A stretch of 62,000 nucleotides of DNA from Gnetum montanum (Eukaryota; Streptophyta; Gnetopsida; Gnetales; Gnetaceae), in NCBI GenBank assembly GCA_015680685.1, contig MNCI01035815.1, forward strand, positions 14,367 through 76,366, in the 5' to 3' direction. Below, one piece after another: positions 25,330 through 37,700 of the stretch. Position 1 is the stretch's first letter. Each line of letters begins with the position of its first letter. The translations under genes and the position numbers were made by a program. The notes beneath the pieces are model-generated. The model was not told where the DNA came from. It was given only the letters and a program-made list of their open reading frames with translations, and ran no database searches.

Positions 25330-28300
25330 TGACTATGCTAGTCCCTATTAGTGACTATGTTGGCCCAGCATAGTCTTACCTACCTCTAGCGTAGTTGGCC
25401 ATTAGGGGCACTTTATAGAGCTTACTATGGTCAATTTTGGGCTCTTAGTGGTCTAAAAAGCTAGTGCATGTGGTAGGTATTGAAAATTAGTAATTTCTAG
25501 CACCATTTTATCTCCCAAAAAGTGGAAAAACTTGTTTCTTGTGATGACTACATTGGCTTACTAGGCCCTAACGTAGTCACAAGGGGATGAAAGTTTATGA
25601 GGTTTCCATGGCTAAAACAAGGTGGAATCTACAATTAGAAGTCATGGGGTTAAGGTTTTGGTCACTTTGGATCAATTTTGGACTATTCTAAGCTATTTAC
25701 TATTGGTTTTCGTTGTTACATTTTCCCTCCCAAGTGGATCTATGCTAGCCTAGCATAGTTCTTGGATTCGTCAATGTAGTGTCACATGGACAATGGATTT
25801 TGGTCAATTTTAGGGCTTGATCAACCATCCTAATGAGCTTCTAGGGTTACTAATGTCACTAGCTAGGGTGTTCATGTAAAAATTATCATTTTTCATGCTT
25901 ATTTGGGTTTTGAATCCTAAAATACCATGGAACTATGTTGGGTATGCAATTCCTAGCATAGTCAAGGATTCTAGATGGATAAGGGTTGAAAAAGAATGAA
26001 TCTTAGCTTGTTTCCCAAGGTTCCAAGGTTTAGGCATGTTCTAGTAGGGTTCTAGGTCTTTCTAGGAGTTGATTTAAGTAGTTATGAAGTTGTTTTGGGC
26101 ACTCCAAAGTGGACTACATTGGATTTGGGAAGGGACTACACTGACTCAGGATAGTCCTAGTCTTCCCTTCAATGCAGTCACATTAGAAAGTTTGAAAAAC
26201 TAAGTTTCATTGTTGAATTTGACTCCAATGGATTGTCAAACTCCTAGTAGTGTAGTTTAATTGATTTTGGTCAATTTTTGAGGAATTTTATGTGGACTAC
26301 GCTAGTCATAGAGAGGAACTACAATAGCCTAGTGTAGTTCCAACTTTCTCCAGAATAGTCTAAACTCTAAAGTTCAAAAAGTATGAAACTTGGTATGTTC
26401 CATGGTTAGTCGGGCTTTGGAGAGGCTCCAAGGTTCATTGGTTCTAGATTTGATGCCTTTTTTATGCATCTTGAGCAATTTAGTGGGTACTATGCTATGG
26501 ATTAAGAGGAACTACATTGGCCCATCATAGTCCTAGTCCCTCAGTGTAGTCATGGTGTAAGGGTCCAAAAGTAATGAGTTTTGATCCAAATGCAAGGTTT
26601 GATGGTCTCAATGTGTCCTGACAAGGTCCTATAGTTGATAGAGGTGTTTTCTAGTTTATGTTTAGCCTATTCTGGAGTTCATGATGTGGAATATGCTAGG
26701 CTTAGGCTAGGACTATGCTAGCCTAGCGTAGTACCCTCTCTTACTAGCATAGTCCAAGCTTAAATGGTTACTAGGAGTTTCCACGGTAAACAAGGAGTTC
26801 CAAAAAAGTTCTAAAGTTAACTGGCAGTAAACCTAGGTAATTTTTGGCAAGCTTTCTTTCAAATCATAGGGACTACATTGGGCTTGGAGAGGGACTAGGC
26901 TAGCCCAGCGTAGTCCCCATCTTGCCTTTAGGATAGTCAAGGTGAAGTGTCAAGAAATGGTGAGAAATGGAAGCTTTGAAGTTAAAAAGGCTTGGGTAAG
27001 GTTTTTTGGTGTATTTTCAATAGAAGTTCAAGTTATTGTTGATAAGTTTATGAATTTTCTAAGGACTACACTAGCCCTAGAGAGGGACTACACTGCCCTA
27101 GTGTAGTCTTCATAAGAAAATGCAAGTTTTAAGGTTATAGAGGGTTAGGAAAGCTTCTTGAGCTTGTCAATAGTAGTTCTAGGTTATTTGGGATGGTTTT
27201 TGCATCGTTCTTGAGGAACTACGCTATGCCTTGAGGAGGGAATATGCTAGCCTAGCATAGTTCTTCTCTATCAACATAGTCTAGTTTGAAATGGAAAAAA
27301 TTAATAAAAAATGAAATGATTTGACACTAAACTAGCTAGGATAAGGTTTTAGGATTTACCAGATGCAATTTTAGGTCTTTCTTGGCAAAGTTTCATCAAT
27401 TTTTGGAGGACTACACTAGGCTCTAGAAGGAACTACATTGGCCTAGTGTAGTCCTAGTCTCCATTCAGTGTAGGTAATTTGGAATGAAAAAAATTGGTGG
27501 AAATTCAGTGTAGTCAAACTGGCTAAAACATGATGCTATGATTTTGTCAGAGTTAAATTTCATGGTTTTTGGTGTGTTTGGATAGTTTGAATGGGACTAG
27601 GTTAGGCCTTGGGTAGGGACTATGCTGGTCTAACATAGTCATCTTCCCCTCTCAGAGTAGTCATGGTTAAAACTATGGAAATGTGGATAAAAAGTAGGTT
27701 TCATGGTTGCAAAAGGCTACTAGGACAAGGCTACTTAGTTTTATTGATTTTCTTAAAGTTTTTGGTTGATCACCTGTAGTTTGGGGTTACTAGGAGTCTT
27801 GGAAAGGTGTGGAGGCTCCAAAAGGTGGTGCTGGAAGTGGGTAAGGATCTACATGATGCTTATTGACCCTAGAACCCTAATAATTTTTTGGTGTAGCATA
27901 GTCCCTAGGTCTCCCTAGTGTAGTCATGGGGAAAAAGAAAAATGTGGCATCATTAATTGCAATCAACCATGCATCTATCTCATCGAAAGCTCAAACTAGG
28001 GTCTAGGGAAACGATATGTTGATTTGGTATTAATTAAGGGTTAAATGAATTGAGAAAGTTGCTTGGGATTGCAAGAGGAAAGATGTGATGTTCAACTATG
28101 CTGGGCAATAGCTAGGACTATGTTGGCTCAGTGTAGTCCTTCACTTCTCTTAGCATAGTTAGTGAGAAAGCTTGATTCTTGTGATAGTTGAAGAAACTTT
28201 GATCAAGTTTTGGTGTTGTAGAGGGTTTTGTCTAGGGTTTGGTGAGGTTAGATAGTCAATTTGGAGGGCTCTAGAGATTGGATGGGTTATTGGAATTCCA

Positions 28301-28560
28301 TTTGATTATGGACTACGCTGGAAATAGTTGGGACTACTTGGGCCTAGCATAGTCCTTATCCCTCTTTCAACATAGTCTTGGTATCTTGTCCAAAAACTAC
28401 CAGACTTGGTTGTATTCTTATGTTATAGGGTGTCTAGTCTAGGGTTTAGAGAAATAGGGTGAAAATTGTAGTTGTTCTATGGCCTTACTTAGACTACTAT
28501 CAACGTAGTCAAGATGGGAGGTTGACTACTCTTAGTGTAGTAATAGATTTTTTATTATTT
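25330..28560. repeat. Tandem array of about 185-bp units with palindromes
   Basis: Units start with GGACTACGCTAG-like words at about 26111, 26293, 26487, 26688, 26869, 27063, 27214, 27407 and 27592, giving spacings of 151 to 201 bp. Less regular units occur on both sides. Each unit holds an inverted repeat close to GGACTACGCTAG/CCTAGCGTAGTCC, best seen at 26711-26733, 26891-26918 and 27241-27263. After it come a CTAGCGTAGTCATGG-like word and a GAAAAA-rich part. The same CATAGT/CGTAGT words occur in the E1 LTRs. Units are strongly diverged. No coding potential is visible. Confidence 0.85.
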
Positions 28561-28943
28561 TTTAGCACATAGTGTGGAGCCTAGTTAAAATTAGCAAGTT
28601 TTAAAAAAAGCTTTACATAACTCTAGTGCAATCACTAGTTTCCATTTTGATGCCAAGTAAAGTGGAGTTCTAAAAGGAAACCAAGGTTTCCACTTGGGCA
28701 CTTAGGTTTATCATTGATTTAAATTGTAAGACTTGGAAAAAAGTGTTGTTATTTGTTCAACCCCTTACCATTGCAAGTTGTTTTGAGAGCTCTACCATCA
28801 TTGCTAGTCCCTACTTACTGCTGCTAGCATAGTAGCAACCACTAGTGGACTACTGCTAGTGTACTCCATCCATTTGTACCTAATTGTAGTGTAGTCACTC
28901 CAAAACCAAAGATTTTCTATGTTTTTCATTCATTTTCAGCATC
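28561..28943 (+). promoter_or_regulatory. Upstream region of the E1 antisense gene
   Basis: This interval separates the palindromic array from the start codon at 28944. It holds further CTAGCATAGT words (28815-28900) and ends with an acceptor-like CATTTTCAG at 28931-28939, so the first coding exon may follow a leader intron. I cannot place a TATA box with confidence. Confidence 0.3.
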
Positions 28944-31900
28944 ATGGTGAAGAAAGTGACTCGTATGAAGAATCCTATACTAGAGGAGGTAGAGGCTAAT
29001 GCCAAAATTCTAGCACACCTACCATGATCAAGGATTGGAGAGATTTCTACCAATTTCTTTCCTAGGTACCAGTTCTTACTAGTTTTTCCACTTTTTCATG
29101 TATTTTGTTTCTTGGCTACTATTACATTTTTCAGATTTAAGCTTGTATATTTGTTATTTTAAAATTTTATGAAAATAATACTGTATATTTGGGCCATGTT
29201 TATCCATTTTTGGCACTACTTGGGCTTTGGGTTTTGGTTACATTGAAGTTGAAATGCTTTTTCCATGATTTTCATGGGTTTTTAGTTTTTCCATCCAAAG
29301 AAGCAACACCACTTTTGGATTTTTCTCTAAGAAAACAGTTGGGTTTTTAATTTTTCAAAGGTCATAGGATTATTTTCTACTCTTTCTTGGTCAATGGGAT
29401 TTTTGAACCACTAAATTTCACTTAATGGATAATTTTCTATGGTTGTTTCCATCAAGTAGAGTCAACTAGGCTTTCTCCTCCAAGGCTATTTCTTGTATCA
29501 GTGTTGTATTTTATCTATAGTGAAATGTTAATAATTTTTAATTTTTATCATTATGAGTTTTTAATTAATGATTCAAGGATTTCAAAAAATCTTGAATCAC
29601 TAAATTCATATGAACATTTTGGCTATTATGGCCATTTTCATCTAGTTGCACAAAAATGGGCATTGGCATGATGGCTACAGTAAGGTCACATGTGTAATTT
29701 TTTTTCTAAACATATGCTTAATAATTTTTATGGATTCTTGTTATGGATCTTTAGTTTATTCTTTGAAAATTCCAATAACTATTGAATCATCAAATTTTAT
29801 TGAGTAATTAATTATTTATGATCATTCTTGTTTGGTTACATGAAACTATGGTTACAAGGCTATTACACATTTACCCATCTAAGGATGGCCAACATTGAGA
29901 TTGTAAAATTTTTTCCTATATTATCCCATGGTCTTACAGATAGTTTGGGATGTTAGGAAGGGCTAGAAGTGATTTAGAGCAAAATAAAAAGTTTTTCATA
30001 TTTTTTTCTAGGTGTTTTTCTATGGTCGTTTTGGTGTAAAGTTGTGAAATTTGGTTGAATGCTGGTTGTAGACATGGGTTCTATGTTTAAATATTTTATA
30101 AGTGTAGAATTATTCATGGAAGTTGAGAATTTATTTCTATACTATAATTTTCAAATTTTTATTCCTAAATTATCAATTCCATGTTTTCGGTTGCAATTTG
30201 TCATGTTACAATTTTAGTTTTAAATAGTTATTTTATGTAAATTGTTTCAAATTTTATCTAAGTGTCATTTTCAATGTTTAACAGTTATAGGGCTGTGGTT
30301 TTTAAGTTTATATGATTATAATTTGTTGTGGTTGGATGTTATAGGTCCTTCTTGAAGCCCATCTTGGTGGTAATAGAGATGGTGGGGCTATTATGTTGTA
30401 TTCACCTCCTAGGGCCTAACTCCCCAGTTCCTAATATGGAATGGGATCACAATGGGATATGGTTTAGGCCAAGGGCCAAAGACTTCCTCGCATACCTCTT
30501 ACAAAACTTTAATGTAATGGTTTGGTTACACTTGATAATTAAGGTTATAGTGGTGATCATAGAGACCATCCTACTTAGGCCTTCTAGCTTGATCATCAAG
30601 TTCCTAATGGACAAAATTGAAGCTTGCACTGAGGGAGCAAAAAATGATGGCACTACTACTATGGATTCTTGCAAATTGTCAACAATTTGGGAGATGCCTA
30701 AATTTAGCCAGTATAATAGTAAAAACACTTTAATTATTGGCCATTATGCACATACATTATTTTAGAACCCTCCAAGCACTGTTTATTGCATAAAGGGGTA
30801 AGCAAGGTTGTCTTTGGTTTATCGTTATTTCCTATATTTGTAAAATTTTTGTTTTTCTTGCTTATAGTTTTCGGATGGATGAGTGGGGTTTGATTAGACA
30901 TGATAACCTCTTGTTGCTAGCCCACATAGCTCTAAATGTGTTCATCAAAAGCCCAAACATGAGGCTTGCAGTGTTGGAACAAATAGCGGATAACCTTGAA
31001 GATAGCATCAAGCACCATCCATGCCCAGGGAATGGGATGATGGATAGCTAGTGGGCCAGCCCATCACTTGATGACTTAGACATGAACCCATCTCCTAGAG
31101 CTCATTAGATGCCTAGCTCAAATAGGCGAAGTGAGTGATTTTATAGTTAGTTGATTTTAACTTATTTTCATACTACCATTTTTTGTAGTTATTTTGGTTT
31201 TAGTTGTTTAAGTAGTTGTATTTGATTTTAACTTAGTTATATATATATTTTGTTGTAATTTACTTTGTATGATGCACCTATACTAAGGCTCATGGGCTAT
31301 CCATCATTGTTGCAGAAGTCGTTCCATCAACTAAAGTTATGATTGTTAGTTCAGGATGTATTGAGGAGGCTTTGATCCTCAAGTTCAGTGAGGTGGAATA
31401 CTCATAGAATTGGTTTTTGGACAATGCACCTAATGTTATAGGTGCATGAGTTGTACACGCAAGCTTGTTTAACCTCTTCATGGCCCCAAGCCTGATCGTT
31501 CTCATTGCAGAGATGTTGAACATCATTGAATCCTTTAGCCAAGGATTTAGAAAGTTCACCACTTGGGTTCATGATATAATCATTGTTTTGGATGTTAGTG
31601 CCTCCACCTTCAGTGACCTCTTTGGCATACCAAATGATGGCATGTTTATTATCACCAAAGCAAGTAGGATGATGGATCATTGAGAGGAAGTAGAAGAGTG
31701 GCTAAACACTCATTGTGGTGCCAAGGCATACTCTCTAAAGTAGATGAAGTCATAATTAGTTAGAGAGATGTACCCCTTGTTTTGATCCAAAGAATTTCCT
31801 AAATTGTTATTAAAGGGGAAGATCTTGGGTGTGGATCAAGCTTGGATATGAAGTAGGTACTCACTTAGGATGCTCAAGTTAATTAGGCTACACACTTGGT

Positions 31901-34096
31901 TTTTGGGATATAGAGGGAGATCCAAAAGCTTCATAACAACCTCACTACAAAGTGCTACATGCACTTTGCACTTTTATAGCTTACTTATGAAGGTTTTTGG
32001 AGTTCTTAGTGGTGAGGAAGGGTAGATGATGGGTTATCCAAAATTCATCCCAACTCACCAAACCTTGGGTGAAGCTTTTAACTCCAACTACCTAGGCCCT
32101 AGACCTACCATAAGTTGTTGGTGAATCACTGTCTATTACTACCAAGGATATTACTAGTAGGTGTTGTATGTCCCCTGATAGCATGGGGGTAGAGCCTCTA
32201 ATCATACCATCTAGCATTAAGAAGACTTGAAAGCTATACAAAGAGGTTGAGGGGATAGCTAGGGCCAAGCTTAAGAGGCCTTTGGTGGATGAACCAACAC
32301 CAATGATCAAGGATCCTATGAAGAGGCCTAGGTTGACTATTAAACTTAGAGCTATCTGCCTTGAAGTTAGAGGTATGTCATATCTTGGTTTATTATTTTG
32401 TTAATTTATTTTAAAGTTATGGTTTTTCAATTCATGTTTTCTTTTAGACAAAACATTCTAACCAGTTCTATCTTCTTACGATTAATGTTCTTATAGATAA
32501 GTAGTAGGAATGAAAAGCTAGGGTCATGACAATGGTAGTTGAGGAGGAGGAGGAACTACAATGCTAGGACGAGGAACTACAACACTAGGAAGAGAAGATA
32601 TTGAAGCATTATGAGGATGATGTGTTGTAGAATGATGACTTGCCTCCTATTCCTCCTATGGGTTACTTTGACATCATGCTAGAGAATCCACAAATGAGTG
32701 AACCTTCTATTGCCATATTAGAGGACCTCTTAGGTATGTATGACCTTATATTTTAAGCATTGTAGATGTTATCTTTCGTTAACTCATCTCTATATTTAGC
32801 TATGGTTGTTAATTACTTATTTCACTTATTGTAGCTCAAGAGCCATAGGTAGAAGCTTCCACTTCAACCTTTCACATGCGACCATGGATGAAAACCTCCA
32901 ATAAACTTGAATTTATGTAGGGTGTAGTTGAAGATGTGATATGCTATTTGTAGCAAATAGCCCCTAAGATTTATAAGGATTTTAACTTGTTTTTCCTTTA
33001 TTACTTTTATATTTTTGATCTTTTATTTGGTTTTCATGGTTAGATAGTTTTTGTTACTAAGTGGTTTTAATTGTTGGATATTATTTTATGTTGTTTATAG
33101 TGCCTAAAATAAGATGGAATCCTAACAAGTTGGTGAAGGTTAATGTGTTATCTCTCTTACCTTCTAGTTTAGAGAATGTTCCATGTGGGCTATATGAGGG
33201 TGCCACTGGATGGGCACTCTCATGTGCTATGTCCTAATGGGAATGCAGATGCTTCAATGAGTTCCCATGGGAACAAGTTGTAGCATTTAGAAAGGAGAAC
33301 AAGAAGCTGAAAGACAAGGTAATAGACCTCAAGAATCACAAAGACTTCACAGAAGCCCAAGTAACAAGAGAGACTTCTTGTGCACTAAGGAGATAACTTG
33401 GGATCGTCCTTGGAGTGTGGTCGAAGACAAGGTTGATCTTACCAAATAGCTAGTAGAACAAAAGCCTCAAATTAATCTCATCAACCACAAGGTTGGTGAG
33501 TGGAAAGATTACTTCGGTTGGGTCCTTGGATGGGGTCATACACAAAAGGACAACAAATGGATGTACAAAGTGAAACAAGATGCTTACCTTAACTAGCTAA
33601 AGGATGAGTCTACTAAGAGATGGAAGCTAGAACTATTTATGATGGGCATCAATGTAGACAAGGTCTATAAGATGTTTACAAGGAACGTGGTTGTAGATGA
33701 CTCCCCTACTCATCAGGTCACTATTGCATTAGGGGAAACATCCACTACCACGTTCTGGCATGAGCCCCATACATGGAGCAATGTTAATAGGGCTAATATC
33801 CTAATGAGTATTAATCTTGCGGATGTGGACTAAGCCAACATGTCTAAAGAAAAACTCCTCCACTGTCTATAGGTTGGTCTTCAAAACTTCCCCGAAGAAC
33901 ATGTAGCTCCGAAACCACTTCAGGTTTTCTTGTTTTTAGTTTTAGTTTTGTTTTTTTAAAGTTATTTATTTTGTCTTTATGTACATTGGTTTCTAATTAG
34001 CTTTGTGTTGTCATGTTACATGAACTAGAAGACATATTTGGCCCTAGCAATGAGGATGAAGATGATACTACACCTCCTTGACTAGATGATCTTTAG
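28944..34096 (+). pseudogene. Antisense multi-exon gene in E1 (HAD/NIF-like N-terminus plus domain of unknown function)
   Basis: Exons are 28944-29065, 30345-30797, 30868-31130, 31316-32372, 32497-32733, 32835 to about 32970, 33101-33923 and about 34031-34096. The first three junctions keep frame exactly: AG|G, GG|T, A|AA. Exon 2 (FLKP, ILVVIEMVGLL, FRPRAKDFLAYL, NTLIIGHYAHTLF, NPPSTVY) resembles the NIF/FCP1 phosphatase fold of the HAD superfamily. The first catalytic Asp reads Glu and the DD motif reads GH. Exon 4 has FSDLFGIPNDG and a long unknown domain. Exon 5 is Glu-rich, exon 7 coiled-coil-like, and exon 8 ends EDEDD...DDL. Stops, one frameshift and a GT-to-AT change at the exon 6 donor show it is dead. 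The E2 copy at 58697-62000 confirms the model. Confidence 0.78.
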
Positions 34097-34774
34097 TTCC
34101 CTTAGTTTCTTTTTAGTTTTAGTTGTTTTGATTTTATGTTGATGATGATGTATGATTAGTGTTAGCCAAAATAGTTTATTTTTTTAATGGTCTATTTGGA
34201 TATTTTTATGATGTTATGGACATTTTAATTTTAATTTTTAAGTTTTAAATTTGGTTATGACATTATGGCATTATAGTTTTGTTTATGTTATGGTTCTACA
34301 TTGAAATCTATATGTTTTGTCTACATTGGCTAGACATGTTTATGCGGTAGAAGGTTAAAATAGTTATGTAACGAGGTTGTAAACTATAGTGAAAATGAAG
34401 TATAAGGTTGTTTGCCAGTTTTAGGCCATGGTGGGTCATGTGATATTTTCCAGTTTAAGGCCATGGAAAGCTATAGTGATATAAAAGAAAATGAATATTT
34501 TTGGATATTTCATGTTTTATAATTTTTTATGGATTTTTGAGTTTTTAAAATTTTTATGACATTTTTGGCTTTTTTGAACAAACAAGAAACAAGATTCAAT
34601 AGTAAAAGAACAAAAATAAGCTCCAAGCTATAGGCAAATAAAGAAATCAATGTAAAGAAAAACAAGGTCCCAAATACAAAGGGAAATAAAGTAGAAACTA
34701 AGCTATCGAGCTATAAGTACATATGGTTATAGTGTTGTAAGCACATAGTGTGTAAGAAGGATTAGGAGCATATA
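34097..34774. other. E1 spacer between converging gene ends, with repeat vestige
   Basis: This AT-rich interval separates the 3' ends of the antisense gene (plus) and gag-protease (minus). At about 34403-34475 two units like CCAGTTTTAGGCCATGG match, inverted, the 29-bp tandem units found in the same place in E2. The rest shows nothing recognisable. Confidence 0.6.
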
Positions 34775-37700
34775 TCACTTATGCAAGTGTTTCTTAATCT
34801 TCAAGAGATTGGAAAAGATATATAGTTTGTTCAACACTAGTTTATATTCTCCATATCTTTCACTGACAATGTTGAAAGGGAGCTCTCCGCATGACACATC
34901 GATGGGCTCATTGTCATTTGTTTTAACCTCTTTGGCTTCATAAACCTTTTCAATTTTGTCGCTAATAGTAGGAGTTTCTTCCTAAAACTTCACTTTAGAC
35001 CCTTACTCTACATTGACATTGTTAACAGCTAAGGCGACCATGCTTTCACTATGGATAATGATTTTAGCTTCCTCATAAGGCAGGTGGATTTCTTGATGAA
35101 TAGGTGAAGACACAACCCATAATTGGGCTAGACAAGGTCTTCCCAGGATGAGGTTGAATCCTAATTTTTCCTTTACCATCAGGAAATTGGTCATTGTATG
35201 GAATTTCTCTCCTACCACAAAATCCAAAGAAATGAAACCTTTAACTACAACCCATGATCCATTAGAGGATTTAAGGGTTTAGGTCATGGTATTTTACATT
35301 TGTTTAGTCATGTCCAAACTTTCGATGATGGTATAGGGTATGACATTGCTCACTTTCCCATCATCTACATGCATCCTATGTACTTTATATTGCCCAACCC
35401 ATATGGTTATAATGAGAGACACCTTGGTTACTTCACCATTTTTGGGATTTGTCTTGACTTTGCTATCATAAAACATCAACAATGTTAACTTCAATTCCTT
35501 GGGTGCAGAGGGTATCATGACTACATGGATGACCTTTTCATTAGTGGGGATGCCCTCACTAATAAGAATGAATGTCAACATCTTAACTAATGCCTCATAA
35601 TGGAAAGCAGAAGTCATGACTAGGTCATACAAGCTCAAGGTTGTTTTCTTTTATTTAAGTGATTGCTTAACCTATTCCATCGTGTTAAGCAAGTCTTTGT
35701 TGTTATTAATTAATTTTTTATTTCTCACTTTCTCCATGCTCCCTAAGATATGAACTTCATGTTTGGATTATTGTTGTGGTCTAGCCTATTTTTTTATTCT
35801 TCTAGTTTTGGTTCATCCCATGGTTTACTTGTTGAAGTAGACTAGGTTGTAGAAGTCATGGGAACAAATTCAATGGAAGTGGGCTTCTCAATGTTTTTTT
35901 ATCTTTATGCACAACCTTCTTCCATTATTTGGATGGGAATTTCTTATTACCCCTAGTTGGTTGCAAGGAAGTAGACATTACATTAGACACCATAGGGGAT
36001 TGTTCTATTCTTAGGGTAGGTTGTGCTGTAATGGGTTGGGATACCCTAATGTCAAAAGGCTCCTTAGGAGGCATCTATGATGGTACCCTAACAAAAAAAG
36101 GGGGCCTTGAGCTAGTAGAAGTTGAAGAGCCCCTTTCATTATGAGGGGGTACTTGAATCACAAATGGCTCCCTTGTAAGCATCATATTATCATCAACATT
36201 GAATGCTGATATAATGTATGAATTATTATTGGCATTCAATGGGTCCTTATATATGTGCATCGACTAATTTTGAGGCCTAATAGGGTTGGATGTAGCTAAT
36301 ACCAATTCATTCCTATCAATCATCCTTTGTAGTTCATCTTTGGTTTCTTAGATAAGATCGTTGGCTATTTCACACAACCTATCATGCCTCTTGCAGGCAT
36401 TGTTGATCATTTTCTTGTATTAAATCATACCGCTCTTTAATAGTTGGTCTAAGATCTCTAATGGCTTAAGGGGTAACTTGGTGTAGTTGGATTGACTTTT
36501 TTGTGCAGAGTTAGGCCTAGACATAGTTGATGTGGTGGTCTTATAAGTTGATGGTTGATTTTTGTTGTTGGAAATAGGGGCCTTGAGTTGATTATTCTTT
36601 GGCTCCAAGTTAATTGGTTTACTTTCCTTGGTTTAGGATGCTATGGACACAATGTTATGCCTACCCTTTTCTTTATCTTTCTACATGTGTTGGCTCTTGT
36701 ATTCCACATAAGTAGGATCATGGCTAGCCTCTGTAGCATCCTCTATGTTCTTAGTCTAGGAAAAGGCTTGACGAAGAGATCATGGGTCAAGATAATATAA
36801 TTTAGATTTTATAAAATCGTTAACCATCCTTTCAAAAATAACTAAGAGATGTATCTCAACTATTGGCATTGGTATCTTATTTAGCAGAGCATTCCATTGT
36901 TGGATGACCTTCTACATTGGCTTGAGGGATCCTTGCTTGACCTTCATTAGTTGGTCAAGCGTGGTATCATGTTTCAAGTTATACTTGAAATGGTTAAGGA
37001 ATTACAAAATTAACTCATCCAAAGAGGATATGGATCCTCTTAGCAAGTCATGATACCAATGAAGTTCTTTTTCTATCAAAGACATGGGAAATATTTGCAT
37101 GATAGTATGTGGCCATGCCTACAATAGTAAGCACTTAGAGTATAAGGTAATGAGATGAGCATTTGGATCATCTTCACCATTGTATTTGGTGAACTATGGC
37201 ATAGGGACACCAAGAGGAAGAGTTAGCCATGGGACTGTAGGACTAATGGGATCATCTTAGTAGAGGTTTAATATCTTCATAGTCTCGAACATTGAGGCTT
37301 TGAGTTCCCTTAACTCCTTCATCAAGTTTTGGATCATTTGGAAACCTTGATCTAGTCCTTGGGGTACCCCTATTAGTTATGTGGTTTTAATATTGGTTGT
37401 AAGACACAAGGGATAGGTTGTGTCATAGCTATGGTCTATGGGAAAAATAAGAAGAAGAACATTTGTGTCAATACCTAAGGCACAAATGAAACAAAGGGGA
37501 AGTGTGATCCCTAGGTTGTTTGAGATTCCATGGTATGCCCCACATGGCTAGTCAATGAGTTAGTGGTATCCACCATTGACATCAATCATACTAACCTAGT
37601 TTAGATGAAAAAGGGCATGAAGAGATGAAAGGAGATCGACTGTGGCATCGATTGTGCTTGGTGCATAGCAATGACTAACATGGATTTGAACATGGCTAGG

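Noticed and set aside
30345-30797. Independent functional phosphatase gene of the host
   Set aside because: Key aspartates are missing, stops are present, and the same gene with the same flanking gag-protease occurs in E2, so it belongs to the element.
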